A stretch of DNA of 64,000 bases from Streptomyces mirabilis (lineage in GTDB: Bacteria > Actinomycetota > Actinomycetes > Streptomycetales > Streptomycetaceae), in NCBI RefSeq assembly GCF_018310535.1, contig NZ_CP074102.1, positions 1,364,001-1,428,000 on the forward strand. Reading direction: 5' to 3'. Position numbers and translations under genes: made by a program. The notes below the pieces were generated by a model. That model had not been told where the DNA came from, searched no databases, and saw only the letters and a program-made list of their open reading frames with translations. The first letter of the stretch is position 1; every line of letters begins with the position of its first letter. Shown here one piece after another: positions 50,775 to 59,894 of the stretch.

Positions 50775-50876
50775 AAGGCACACGGACCCGCGGCGCCATC
50801 GAATTACGGCGCACCTGACAGCGGCTTGCCGAGATTCGACGGCGCCGTGGGTCCGATCCCGATCGCCCGGAAGGAC

Positions 50877-51129
50877 CTAGGCGGCGCGAGTGGCGGCGCT
50901 ACGGTGCGCGAACGACGTCGCGCGTGACTGTCTCCCGGGGTCGAAGGCGTCGGTGGCGCCCGCGCCTTCGTTGCCGGGGCCGGTGTTCCAGCCCTCGATC
51001 TTCCGGGCGGCGCCCTTCACCTTGGAGTGGCCGCGCTTGTACGCGATCTCGAAGTGGGACTCCTTGGGCGTCTCGAAGTCGCAACCCGGCGGTGGCACCG
51101 ACGAAGTGACGCCTGGTCAGCTCGTTCAC
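50877..51129 (-). pseudogene. Fused remnant of a Tat-exported protein
   Basis: The GTG at 51129 overlaps the preceding membrane-protein stop (GTGA) and starts a typical twin-arginine signal, NELTRRHFVGATAG. After about 15 codons the sense continues in a different frame with ETPKESHFEIAYKRGHSKVK, which reads to a stop at 50877. The join therefore removes most of a protein and shifts the frame by one base. A short GTG-initiated ORF (51098) in the second frame could still be translated. I interpret it as an internal deletion leaving both ends of a former secreted protein. Confidence 0.6.
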
Positions 51130-51548
51130 GCTGTGCCCTTCTTGACGCGTTGGTTGACGACGGCCAGTCGTACGGCCAGGCCCAGGCAGATGGCGGCCAG
51201 CAGGGGCAGGATCACCAGGGCCGGGTTGACCCAGGGCGGGACCAGGTCGTAGGTGGCGTTGCACTTGTCGTGCAGGGGGAACCATCGCGAAGGCTCTTGC
51301 CAGTGCGTGGAGCGGTAGGAGCGGTCGTAGGTGGCGCCGGCCGCGTGGCAGGACTCTTCCGCGTCCAGGGAGGAACCCCAGAGGCCGCCGATGATCCACG
51401 TGACGACGGTGGTGACGAAGCAGAGCGCGGCTGTCACGACGAACCAGCCGGGTGTCTTCCACCGGCCGGTGAACAGGGGCCTGCTCCACAGTCCCAGCAC
51501 GAGCAGCGCGGGTACGGCGAGGAAGAGGAAGTTCGCGATGACGCCCAT
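51126..51548 (-). CDS. Four-helix membrane protein, function unknown
   Basis: A 140-residue protein with hydrophobic helices at about 5-20, 35-55, and two closely spaced near 107-130 (LVILPLLAAICLGLAVRLAVV). Between helices 2 and 3 is an extracytoplasmic-looking loop with two cysteines (ESCHAAG, DKCNATYD) that could form a disulfide. The ATG lies three bases after the stop of the orphan gene upstream, and its stop overlaps the Tat-remnant start. It therefore belongs to a three-gene operon whose two other members are damaged. Family not recognised. Confidence 0.75.
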   Translation of the reverse strand: MGVIANFLFLAVPALLVLGLWSRPLFTGRWKTPGWFVVTAALCFVTTVVTWIIGGLWGSSLDAEESCHAAGATYDRSYRSTHWQEPSRWFPLHDKCNATYDLVPPWVNPALVILPLLAAICLGLAVRLAVVNQRVKKGTA

Positions 51549-51551
51549 GGT

Positions 51552-52331
51552 TCAGTGGCCGACTCGAGCGGCTGCCCGCCGGCCGGCGGCCTTGAGGTAC
51601 CTCTGCAGGTTGCTCTTGTAGGTGGCGGCCATGGTGTTCTCCAGGCCGGTGAGTGCGAGCATGCGGTCGCTGAAGCCCAGGCAGAACGCGTCGAGCTTGT
51701 CGCCGCCGCCGGGAAGATTGATCATCACGGACGGAAGCATGGCTCCGGAGGCCATGATGAGCTTCTTGCGGGCGAGGTCGACGGTGACGTCGTCCACGGC
51801 CGTGAGAATGTTCCAGCAGGACTGCTTGCAGTTGCCGGCGGTCTGCCAGCGGCCGTCCAAGTGGTTGCGGAAGCGGCGCAGTGCGCCGCCGCCGTTGTAC
51901 TGGGCCCTGACCCAGTCGACCACGTTCTGGCCGCCCGCGACGGCTTTCCCCAGCAGGTATCCGTCGGCGTCCTCGACCATGTCGGTGAAGCCGAAGCTGG
52001 AGACGACGTCGGGCTTGGCGAGCTTCGCGTCGCAGAAGGCGTGGCCGGAGGCGTACCGCTCCTCGGAGTTCCGCCAGTCGGCGTAGAAGGTCATGATGTC
52101 GCCTCCCCAGCCGACGATGTCGCCGCCGGTGGCGGACTGCTTGTCGCTGGGGTCGGAGTTGACCAGGAACCCGTTGGCGGTGGCCATCAGGTGGGTGGCG
52201 TCGAGGTCGTGGCCGGAGACGGGGTCCTTGAAGAAGTCCATCACCGACATGCCCCGGCCGTTGCAGTAGTCGATGAACCCGGAGTCGTAGCTGCCGGCGA
52301 GCCACCACCAGGCCATGCCCTGGTACTTCAA
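51552..52331 (-). CDS. Orphan protein, probably 5'-truncated
   Basis: About 259 residues from a TTG at 52331; an ATG at 52316 is another option, and neither has a ribosome-binding site. The in-frame sequence upstream (GFPERRVSFHRSL) reads like continuing protein until a stop at 52383, suggesting that the real N-terminus has been lost. Visible features are tryptophan/aspartate-rich segments (MAWWWLAGSYDSGFIDYC, GGDIVGWGGDIMTFYADWR), six cysteines and a helical C-terminus. No signal peptide is visible in the remaining part. I do not recognise the family. Coding potential is good and it heads a small operon with a membrane protein and a Tat-exported protein. Confidence 0.65.
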   Translation of the reverse strand: MKYQGMAWWWLAGSYDSGFIDYCNGRGMSVMDFFKDPVSGHDLDATHLMATANGFLVNSDPSDKQSATGGDIVGWGGDIMTFYADWRNSEERYASGHAFCDAKLAKPDVVSSFGFTDMVEDADGYLLGKAVAGGQNVVDWVRAQYNGGGALRRFRNHLDGRWQTAGNCKQSCWNILTAVDDVTVDLARKKLIMASGAMLPSVMINLPGGGDKLDAFCLGFSDRMLALTGLENTMAATYKSNLQRYLKAAGRRAAARVGH

Positions 52332-52439
52332 GCTGCGGTGGAAACTGACGCGTCTTTCGGGGAAGCCGAGAAGTTTGCGGGGTCATCGTCCGGATGGGCT
52401 CACCTCGGCTGCCTGAGCACGCGGGGGGCGGCCCCGGGC

Positions 52440-52640
52440 AGCCTCGGGCGGCAGTTGCCGGCGCCCACCTCCACCTGGACTCACGCGGAGATCATCACCG
52501 TGGGCGACTTCACCGGTTGGAACCGGTTGGAACCGGTTGGACCTCATGGTGCGCTGGTCCGACGGCGAGACGAGGATGTACGTCGACGCCGGCATGGATC
52601 ACCTCGGCACGGAAGAGAACCTGGTTCCCCACGCCCGAGC
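52440..52640 (+). pseudogene. Frameshifted fragment of a propeller-repeat (FG-GAP/VCBS-like) secreted protein
   Basis: In frame, SLGRQLPAPTSTWTHAEIIT then VGDFTGWNRL reads like one blade of the repeat found at the C-termini of secreted streptomycete enzymes. The sense then shifts by one frame to DLMVRWSDGETRMYVDAGMD followed by LGTEENLVP. Deleting one unit of the 10-base tandem repeat at 52513-52541 restores a continuous blade. No start codon or upstream domain remains, so this is a relic. Confidence 0.7.
52513..52541 (+). repeat. 10-bp tandem repeat causing a frameshift
   Basis: CCGGTTGGAA occurs twice exactly and a third time nearly complete (52513, 52523, 52533). A 10-base duplication inside a coding repeat shifts the frame by one. 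This explains the broken reading frame of the surrounding fragment. Confidence 0.9.
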
Positions 52641-52678
52641 GCGCCCCGGGCGCCCAGCTCGATCCTTGCCGACAGCGT

Positions 52679-55375
52679 TCACGGGCGGGGCTGCCCGGTG
52701 ACCCGCGGCAGTGCCTGTTCGGCCCAGATGACCTTGCCGTGGGGGGTGTACCGGGTGCCCCAGCGCTCGGCCATCTGCGACACCAGGAACAGGCCCCGGC
52801 CTCCCTCGTCCATGGTCGCCGCGTACCGCAGATGCGGCGAGGTGCTGCTGCTGTCGGTCACCTCGCAGATGAGCGTACGGTCATGGATCAGCCGTACGTG
52901 GATCGGCTCGGAGCCGTAGCGGATGGCGTTGGTGATGAGCTCGCTCAGGATGAGTTCCATGCTGAAGCCGAGCTCGGACAGGCCCCACTCGTCGAGCTTC
53001 CGGGACACGGTGTCGCGCATCCCGGCGACGGCGGCCGGGTCGAGCGGCACGTCCCAGTCGGCGATCCGGTCGGCCGGCAGCCCCTGGGTGCGGGCGATGA
53101 GCAGGGCGACGTCGTCCTTGGGACGCCCTGGCAGCAGCTCGTCCAGCACGGCCTGGCAGCTCTCCTCGGGAGACCGGTCGGGGTGCCCCGCCAGTGCTTC
53201 GCGCAGCAGTTCCATGCCCACGTCCAGGTCGCGTCTGCGGTCCTCGATGAGGCCGTCGGTGTACAGGACGAGCTGGGCGCCCTCCGCGATGTCCAGTTCG
53301 GCGGTCTGGAACGGCAGGCCGCCCAGGCCGAGGGGAGGCCCGGTCGGCACGTCCACGAAGGTGACGCTTCCGTCTGGGTGGACGAGCGCGGGCGCCAGGT
53401 GCCCGGCACGTGCCATGACGCAGCGGCGCGTCACGGGGTCGTAGATCGCGTACAGGCAGGTGGCGCCCACAATGCCCGCGACACCGTCCGTGTCCTGCTC
53501 GTCCTGGTCGATGCGGCCGACCAGGTCGTCCAGATGACTCAGCAGCTCGTCGGGGGGCAGGTCGAGGGTGGAGAAGTTGTGCACCGCGGTCCGCAGCCGC
53601 CCCATCGTGGCGGCTGCGTGCAGGCCGTGGCCGACCACGTCGCCGACGGCCAGCGCCACCCGGCTGCCCGGCAGGGGGATCACATCGAACCAGTCCCCGC
53701 TCACACCCGACTGGGCGGGCAGGTAGCGGTAGCCGACGTCGAGGGCGCTCTGCTCGGGCAGGGCCCGCGGCAGCAGGCTGCGCTGGAGGGTGACCGCCAG
53801 CGCGTGCTCGCGGGTGTAGCGGCGGGCGTTGTCGATGCTGACCGCGGCACGGGCCACCAGTTCCTCCGCCAGCGACAGCTCCTCCTCGTCGAAGGGCTCG
53901 TGCTGCTTGGCGCGCCAGAAGTTGGCCACGCCCAGCACGACACCGCCGGCCTGGATCGGGGCGGCGATGAGGGAGTGGATGCCGTAGTCGATGATCTCCT
54001 TGGTGCGCTCCGGGTCCTGCGCGTGCCAGCCCACGGCGGTCGACAGGTCCGTCACCAGTTCGGAACGGCCGCTGCCGTAGCCGCGCGCCTGGGGCGTGGA
54101 GGGCGCGAAGTCGATCAGTCGGCCCCTTTCGTAGAGCGGATGGTCGTTCCGGATGCCGCACACGGCGATGCGTCGCAGGTCCGTCGCCGTGGGGGCCGGC
54201 TCCTCGCCGTGCAGCACGGCGTCGGCCAGGTCGACGGTGACGAAGTCGGCGAAGCGGGGGACGGCGACCCGCGCCAGCTCGTCGGCGGTGCGCCGCACGT
54301 CCAGGGTGGTGCCGACGCCGAGTCCGGCGTCGTACAGCAGCTTCAGCCGCTCCCGTGCGACCTCCGCCCTGCCGGTGACCGCCTGGAGCTCGGTGGAGTC
54401 GCGCAGGGTCACCACCGTTCCCTCGATGCCTCCGTCACGCCCCGTGGGCCGCTGGTTGACCGCCAGCAGCCGCTCCCCGGTGAAGTGCACCTCGTCGGTG
54501 GCCTCACGCCCGGAGACGAGCAGCTCCACCATCTCGGGTTCGAGGTTCGACAGCTGCGACACGAGCCGCCCCTCGGCGTCGGGGGGCAGCTCCAGCAGTC
54601 GTCTGGCCTCGTCGTTCACCAGCAGAAGCCGGCCGTCGCCGGCAACGATGAGCACTCCCTCGCGCACGGAGTGCAGCACCGTGTCGTGGTGGTCGTACAT
54701 GCGGGTCATCTCGTCCGGGGCCAGGCTGTGGGTCTGCCGTCGCAGCCGTCGGCCCACCAGTGCCGTCACCCCGGTGGACACCACGAGTGCCCCGGCCCCG
54801 GCGCCCAGGATGATCGTTAGTTGCCGGTCCACCTGACTGGTGACGTTCTTGACCTTCAGACCGGCCGACACCAGGCCCACCACCTTGTCGGCGCCGTCCT
54901 TGATGGGAACGGTGGCCTGCACCTCGTGGCCGAGCGGGCCGTGGACGCTCTCCGTGTAGACCTTGCCCGCCAACGACGGCCCGATGGTGCCCACGAACCG
55001 TTTTCCGATCAGACTCGGTATGGGGTGGGTGTAGCGGATGCCCTTGGTGTCCATGACCACGATGAAGTCGACCCCGGCGGCCTTGCGGGCCGCCTCGGTG
55101 GCCGGCTGGAGAATCTTGCTCGGGTCGGGGGTCCGCAGTGCCGCCACGACCCCGGGAGAGTGCGCGAAGGTCTCCGCCGTGGCTACGGAGCGGCGCTTGG
55201 CCTCGGCGGTGGTGTCCCGCTCCGACTGCAGGGCAAGGGCGAAAACACCGCAGGCCACGAGCAGCACGACCAGGGCCACCTGAAGAACGAACACCTGCCC
55301 GGCTACGCTTCGCGGGCTCCTGCTGACCAGTGGCCTGAGTGAAAAACGTCGAAAACCGGCGAAACGATTCGCCAT
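52679..55375 (-). CDS. Membrane sensor SpoIIE/PP2C phosphatase with PAS, GAF and HATPase domains
   Basis: An 898-residue membrane sensor. A first helix (VAGQVFVLQVALVVLLVACGVFALAL) and a second near residue 190 flank an extracytoplasmic sensor of the DcuS/CitA type (GVDFIVVMDTKGIRYTHPIPSLIGKRF ... GHEVQATVPI), which usually binds carboxylates. A PAS domain, GAF domain, PP2C/SpoIIE phosphatase (SGDWFDVIPL, VGDVVGHG, LYTDGLIEDRR, DDVALLIAR) and C-terminal HATPase (SELITNAIRYG, EGGRGLFLVSQM) follow. The ATG has AAAGGT upstream. It probably adjusts an anti-anti-sigma switch in response to an external metabolite. Confidence 0.94.
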   Translation of the reverse strand: MANRFAGFRRFSLRPLVSRSPRSVAGQVFVLQVALVVLLVACGVFALALQSERDTTAEAKRRSVATAETFAHSPGVVAALRTPDPSKILQPATEAARKAAGVDFIVVMDTKGIRYTHPIPSLIGKRFVGTIGPSLAGKVYTESVHGPLGHEVQATVPIKDGADKVVGLVSAGLKVKNVTSQVDRQLTIILGAGAGALVVSTGVTALVGRRLRRQTHSLAPDEMTRMYDHHDTVLHSVREGVLIVAGDGRLLLVNDEARRLLELPPDAEGRLVSQLSNLEPEMVELLVSGREATDEVHFTGERLLAVNQRPTGRDGGIEGTVVTLRDSTELQAVTGRAEVARERLKLLYDAGLGVGTTLDVRRTADELARVAVPRFADFVTVDLADAVLHGEEPAPTATDLRRIAVCGIRNDHPLYERGRLIDFAPSTPQARGYGSGRSELVTDLSTAVGWHAQDPERTKEIIDYGIHSLIAAPIQAGGVVLGVANFWRAKQHEPFDEEELSLAEELVARAAVSIDNARRYTREHALAVTLQRSLLPRALPEQSALDVGYRYLPAQSGVSGDWFDVIPLPGSRVALAVGDVVGHGLHAAATMGRLRTAVHNFSTLDLPPDELLSHLDDLVGRIDQDEQDTDGVAGIVGATCLYAIYDPVTRRCVMARAGHLAPALVHPDGSVTFVDVPTGPPLGLGGLPFQTAELDIAEGAQLVLYTDGLIEDRRRDLDVGMELLREALAGHPDRSPEESCQAVLDELLPGRPKDDVALLIARTQGLPADRIADWDVPLDPAAVAGMRDTVSRKLDEWGLSELGFSMELILSELITNAIRYGSEPIHVRLIHDRTLICEVTDSSSTSPHLRYAATMDEGGRGLFLVSQMAERWGTRYTPHGKVIWAEQALPRVTGQPRP

Positions 55376-55533
55376 GTGACCTTTCTAGCACTGGTGATCC
55401 CGAGCGGCCATGGCCCACGCGTGACACATGATCGCCCGGGGACGCGCCAACCGGCCCAGGGCGGCGCCACGAGCGGAACCGGCGGCATCTCTCCGCAGTA
55501 CCGTGTCCGGAGACGATCACCGGGAGGGGCGGG

Positions 55534-55716
55534 ATGACGAACGATCTCCAATTCAGTTGGACGCTGGATGGCAGCGGTTGGGCGATCTGCCGCATCGCGG
55601 ACAGCTCTTCGGAGCAGCAGGAGATCGTCAGCTACTGCACCGATGCCCTTGCCGACCTGCTCCATGGTGGCGTTTCCGTAACTTGGAGACGCCCCACGGC
55701 AGACACACGTCAGTGA
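55534..55716 (+). CDS. Short 60-aa ORF, probably 3'-truncated gene
   Basis: The ATG has GGGAGGGGCGGG immediately upstream. The protein begins LQFSWTLDGSGWAICRIADS and continues to LADLLHGG with good codon usage. The last 15 residues (VSVTWRRPTADTRQ) differ in character. The start resembles a longer streptomycete protein of unknown function that I recall only vaguely, so the 3' part may have been replaced. It is divergent from the sensor phosphatase and convergent with the tail-anchored protein gene. Confidence 0.5.
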   Translation: MTNDLQFSWTLDGSGWAICRIADSSSEQQEIVSYCTDALADLLHGGVSVTWRRPTADTRQ

Positions 55717-55733
55717 CCAGGTGAGGCAGCCAG

Positions 55734-55761
55734 GGCGGCAGCGGCTCATGCAGCCGCCGCC
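55734..55761. terminator. Hairpin between convergent genes
   Basis: GCGGCT and AGCCGC pair around a five-base loop, and GGCG/CGCC extend the stem beyond a three-base bulge. It lies 17 bases after the 60-residue ORF and 22 bases beyond the stop of the last operon gene, so it may end transcripts from both sides. Confidence 0.45.
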
Positions 55762-55782
55762 AGCCCCGCCTTCGACCCGTGT

Positions 55783-57774
55783 TCACAGGGCGATCAGGAC
55801 GATCGTGAGGAGTACGGCGATCACGCCGAGGCCGGCTCCCATCACACAGCCCGGGTTGTTCGCCAGGTCGGAGAGCCGGGACGTGAGGGTGGGGGGTCTC
55901 GGCGGGGTGGAGGAGGGTTCCGGGGCCGTCGTGGGCGCTGGGACGGCGTAGGGCGCCTGAGGCGCGGAGGGGACTCGCTCGCCCCGGCTGAGCACGTCCC
56001 GCAGGATCTGCTGCCACAGGACGGGCGGCAGGTCGGGGGCCTGGCCGTTCGCCGGAGCGATGATGCTCTGGCGGAGCCAGTTGCCCCCGGTGGGGTGGCT
56101 GTCCCGGGTCATGCGGTGGAGCAGCTCGCGCAGATCACGCAGATAGCGTTCGTCCCGGGCCAGCGGGGCGACGGCCCAGGTGAAGAGGTCGGCGGCCCGG
56201 GTGACCATGGCCGTCCGGGAAACGGGTTCCGGTCCCTGTCCGTACGGCGTGAAGTACAGGCCGTTGTGGAGCACCTCCGCGCACAGGTCGTGCCGCATCT
56301 CCGGTCGGCGCTCCTGCACGCGGTGGTCGTTCCCCAGCTCGTCGAGCAGGAGTTCCACGGACTCCGCCGGCAGATCGGCGGAGCGCAGCTCGCCCAGGAG
56401 CAACTCGTCGGGCAGGGTGCGCAGACGCGCCGCCAGGAGACCGCGTTGCATGTGGTTCCCGCGCCGATGGTCACGGAGGTCCCCGTGGAGCCCGTACGCC
56501 TCGTGGGCGGGAGTCTGGACCGGCGTCTGGACCGGCGTCCGCAGGGGTCGCACAGGGACCGCGGGGGGAGAACCCGCGGGCGCCGGGTCCGTATACGCGT
56601 TCGAATGCGGGTCCCCATACGCGTCCGGATACGGGTGCGGGTCGAGGTACGGGTCGGGGTACGCGTACGGCTTCGGGGGCCGCGCGGGCGTCGTCTCGGC
56701 CCGCTCCTGGTCCTCGTCCCCCTCCCCGACCGGGCCCGGTTCCACAGAGCGCGGCGCGGGCGCGTCGGTACGCGTGGCGGTCCGGCGGTCGGTGCTGAGG
56801 ATCTCGTTCAGCAGGACGCGCCGCCGCGTCCACTCCAGCTCCGCGCCGCCGGCCAGCTCCTCGACCAGCTGGGGCACCCCGGGGGCGGCCTCGGGGTGCG
56901 CGAGAAGGTGGTCGAGGAGGTGGTCCACCAGTCGGGCCGCCGCCTTGTGCTCGAACTGGGGGGTGACCCGACGGCCCATGACCCGGGCCAGCGGACCGGC
57001 CCCGCCCGCGTCCGGCTCCCAGCGCGGGACGCACGTCAGACGCAGCTGATGGGTGTCCACCGTGTCGTGGGTGGCGAACGTCCACTCCTGCCCCAGCCAG
57101 GGCCCGAAGAGCAGGAACAGCCCCAGATACGCCACCGGCACGGCCTCCTGGTCCGGCCAGCCGGGCTGCCCCTTCTCCTCCGCGAGCAGCGACACCCGCT
57201 GCGCCGGATCGCGCAGCCACTCCGCGGCGACCAGGATCAGCGCGCGCTTGACCGCCGGCAGCAGCTCCAGCATGGCCGGAAGCCGCTTGCGCGCCACCGC
57301 GTCGAGCTGCGCGCACTCGATCACGCGCTGGCGTCCGGAGGCCTTCTCGGCGGACTCCCGGCTGCCCCAGCCGCCGTATGAGAGGCCGAGGCACTGGCGG
57401 GTCTTCAGGGTTGTGGGGTCACCGATCAGGACATGGCTGATCGTGCTGGGCCGGCCGCCACGGTCGGTGGTGGGCCAGCGCTGGACGAGCATGACGTCGC
57501 CGTCGCGGGACAGGGTGCGTACGACGCTCTGCCGCGAGGCGGCCGTACCGGACACCCACAGCAGCGGTCCCAGTTCCCTCCCCAGTTCCTCGGCGCGCCC
57601 GGCCGAGCAGGAATGGGCGACGGCCTTCATGCCGGTGCCCTGGCGGCCCTGGTTGCCGTCCCACCGGAAGACGACCTGGTGCACCGAGCCTCCGGTGCCG
57701 CCATCGCCCGGCCCGTGCGCGCCGGCCTGTTCCCCGTGGGCGGCCGGACTCCTCCGATCCCCGAAGTCACTCAC
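55783..57774 (-). CDS. Tail-anchored GTPase-associated (GAP1-like) protein
   Basis: A 663-residue protein, last gene of the operon. The GTG start overlaps the GTPase gene stop (GTGA). Residues about 25-250 (VVFRWDGNQGRQGTGMKAVAHS, RQSVVRTLSRDGDVMLVQRW, TISHVLIGD, RQCLGLSYGGW) resemble the N-terminal domain of GTPase-associated protein 1 from predicted NTP-dependent conflict systems. A Pro/Tyr/Asp-rich repeat linker (YPDPYLDPHPYPDAYGDPHS) and helical region follow, and the protein ends in one hydrophobic helix (GLGVIAVLLTIVLIAL), a tail anchor. It probably works with the GTPase at the membrane. The GAP1 assignment is from memory of the family and is tentative. Confidence 0.7.
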   Translation of the reverse strand: MSDFGDRRSPAAHGEQAGAHGPGDGGTGGSVHQVVFRWDGNQGRQGTGMKAVAHSCSAGRAEELGRELGPLLWVSGTAASRQSVVRTLSRDGDVMLVQRWPTTDRGGRPSTISHVLIGDPTTLKTRQCLGLSYGGWGSRESAEKASGRQRVIECAQLDAVARKRLPAMLELLPAVKRALILVAAEWLRDPAQRVSLLAEEKGQPGWPDQEAVPVAYLGLFLLFGPWLGQEWTFATHDTVDTHQLRLTCVPRWEPDAGGAGPLARVMGRRVTPQFEHKAAARLVDHLLDHLLAHPEAAPGVPQLVEELAGGAELEWTRRRVLLNEILSTDRRTATRTDAPAPRSVEPGPVGEGDEDQERAETTPARPPKPYAYPDPYLDPHPYPDAYGDPHSNAYTDPAPAGSPPAVPVRPLRTPVQTPVQTPAHEAYGLHGDLRDHRRGNHMQRGLLAARLRTLPDELLLGELRSADLPAESVELLLDELGNDHRVQERRPEMRHDLCAEVLHNGLYFTPYGQGPEPVSRTAMVTRAADLFTWAVAPLARDERYLRDLRELLHRMTRDSHPTGGNWLRQSIIAPANGQAPDLPPVLWQQILRDVLSRGERVPSAPQAPYAVPAPTTAPEPSSTPPRPPTLTSRLSDLANNPGCVMGAGLGVIAVLLTIVLIAL

Positions 57775-59894
57775 TTCGTCTCCCTCACAGTTCCCACCGC
57801 TCCCCCGGTTCGTCCGGCCCTCCCCGACGGCACCGCCTCGAACGCGGGCGCCTCTCCCACGGCGAACGCTTCGGCGCCGCCCGGCACTTCGACCATCCCG
57901 TGCAGCGCCAGCAGCGCGAGCAGCGGCTCCAGCACCCGCCGGGGCCCCGCCCCCGCCGGATAACGGCCCTGGTCCTCCTGGCCGCCGGTGGCCGACGCGA
58001 CATGCAGGGTGCACCGGCGGATCGCGTCGAAGGGACGCAGCCAGGCCGGCCCGGCGTGCTGTCGCAGCAGCCCGTACACGTCCCGGCTCTCCTCACGCAT
58101 CCGCTCGGGGTCCAGGGAGGTGGCCGGTGCCTGGCCGAGCCACCGGTCGACGGGCGGCTGGAACCGCAGGAGGTCCGCCTTGCCGAGCACCATCGCGGCG
58201 GCCACGTCCAGATACGGTCCGTTCTTCGGCAGCCGGTCGAGGACGGTGCCGAAGGCGAGGTCGCCGTCCCGGTTCACCTCGACACCCCAGCGTTCCCTGG
58301 CGTGGTCCAGATGCGGCAGCGGAAGGGCCAGCGCCGGGTCGACGACGAAGATCAGGGCGTCGATCCCGAGCAGGAAGCGCAGCGCGGCGTCGGTCCGTAC
58401 GAGGTCCTCACCGCCGAGGTCGAAGAAGGCGACCGGCCGTACCTGCCCGTGGGCGTCGGTGATGAGGAGGGACTCCACGAAGCGGGCGAAGCCGTCCAGG
58501 CCGAGGGCGCCGGTGTGGTCGAGGACCTTGCCGTTGCGCAGCGGCTGCACCCGTTCCCGTACGAACCGGGCGTGCTGCTCCGGGTTGACGGACTGCCACT
58601 TCAGGCCGAACGGCTCCAGGCCGCCGTCGGTGATCTCCGCGATCATCTGGGTCAGCAGATGGCTCTTGCCGGTGGACGACTGGCCGACCATCGCGACGGT
58701 CAGCGGGCGACCGTAGGTGAGGTAGGGCACCGGGATGAAGTGCTCGGGGAAGTCGCGGTCCGCGGTGCACTTCTGGACGGCACCGCGCATGACGTCCTGG
58801 CGGCGCAGGGCGTTGCCGATCGTCGAGACGTCCAGCGGCTTGTACTGCATCCTGCTGTCGGTGACGAAGAGCGAGGCGAGGTCGAGCTGGATGTGCTCCA
58901 GGCAGTACGGGCACAGCACCTGGCCGTCGCTGCTGCGCCCGGCCGGTGCCCTGGACTCCTGGTGGGTGACGGGTGCCTGCTGCTTGAGGCGCAGCGCCTG
59001 CTCGAACGCCTCCCGGTGCGCGCGGGTCTCGTCGGCGGGCACGGTGAGCGTGACGCGCCGGGCGGCCCCCGGTGCCAGCAGGTCGAGCAGTTCGGCGGGG
59101 GTCGGCCGGTCGGCGGCGAGCGGGGCGAAGGCGCCCCGCAACGTCTCGGCGAGCACCCGGTGTTCGCCGAGGTCGGTGGGTGCCCGGTCACCGGGGCCGG
59201 GCCTGCCCGTCACCAGCTGGTAGAGCACCTGGGCGGCGCTCCACACCGCGTCCCGGGAGTCGACGAGCCCCTCACCCCGGCGCTGTTCGGGCGAGCAGTA
59301 GGGCGCCCTGCCCCACCGGCTCCTCGGCCGTCCGGTACGGGCCGCCCCCTCCAGTCCCCAGAGCTGGACCGAGGCGCCGTCCCAGAGCACGGTGGCGGGA
59401 GAGACGCCCCGCAGCACCAGCTCCTGGCTGTCGAGCAGGCACAGAGCGAGCATCAGGTCGCGGGTGAGGACCCGTTGGTCGGTCGCGGACATCACATGGG
59501 TACGTGCGATGGCGGTGCCGCGCGGCGCGGCGTACAGCAGGAACGGCTCGGCCGCGTCCAGTTCGTAGCCGACGATCCTCGGGAAGAGCGCCGTGTAGTC
59601 CGTGTCGTCGAGCGCGCGGTGCAGGTGCAGGGCGGTGCCCGCCTCCGCGTCGAGCAGGGCGCGCGCGGCCGGGTTCGCCGCGTCGGCGGCGTTCAGGCGG
59701 ACCTGGACGCACTGCTGCCCCTCGTCGTCGAGCAGTCCGTTGCGGATCAGCTGGGGCAGCAGCGGATCGCGCCGGGACTCGGGGCCGAAGCGTGCGGGGG
59801 CGACCCGGCGCCGGCCCGAGGGGACGGTGAACGCGAGCGTCTTCCAGCGCGGACCGTCCGGCTCCGTCAGGTGGGGGTGCGAGGTGCTGGTCAC
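57771..59894 (-). CDS. Pseudokinase-zinc ribbon-GTPase fusion
   Basis: A 707-residue three-part protein. Residues about 60-290 have a protein-kinase fold outline (YCSPEQRRGEGLVDSRDAVWSAAQVLYQLVTGRP) but lack the HRD and DFG catalytic motifs (LVLRGVSPATVLW, LWGLEGAA), so it is a pseudokinase. A CPYC pair and a later cysteine around 325-385 suggest a zinc ribbon. The C-terminal P-loop domain has Walker A GQSSTGKSHLL, Walker B-like FFDLGGEDL and a specificity motif LGKADLL, typical of a TRAFAC-type GTPase. The GTG at 59894 overlaps the stop of a 21-codon ORF. It is likely the switch of the operon. Confidence 0.82.
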   Translation of the reverse strand: MTSTSHPHLTEPDGPRWKTLAFTVPSGRRRVAPARFGPESRRDPLLPQLIRNGLLDDEGQQCVQVRLNAADAANPAARALLDAEAGTALHLHRALDDTDYTALFPRIVGYELDAAEPFLLYAAPRGTAIARTHVMSATDQRVLTRDLMLALCLLDSQELVLRGVSPATVLWDGASVQLWGLEGAARTGRPRSRWGRAPYCSPEQRRGEGLVDSRDAVWSAAQVLYQLVTGRPGPGDRAPTDLGEHRVLAETLRGAFAPLAADRPTPAELLDLLAPGAARRVTLTVPADETRAHREAFEQALRLKQQAPVTHQESRAPAGRSSDGQVLCPYCLEHIQLDLASLFVTDSRMQYKPLDVSTIGNALRRQDVMRGAVQKCTADRDFPEHFIPVPYLTYGRPLTVAMVGQSSTGKSHLLTQMIAEITDGGLEPFGLKWQSVNPEQHARFVRERVQPLRNGKVLDHTGALGLDGFARFVESLLITDAHGQVRPVAFFDLGGEDLVRTDAALRFLLGIDALIFVVDPALALPLPHLDHARERWGVEVNRDGDLAFGTVLDRLPKNGPYLDVAAAMVLGKADLLRFQPPVDRWLGQAPATSLDPERMREESRDVYGLLRQHAGPAWLRPFDAIRRCTLHVASATGGQEDQGRYPAGAGPRRVLEPLLALLALHGMVEVPGGAEAFAVGEAPAFEAVPSGRAGRTGGAVGTVRETK

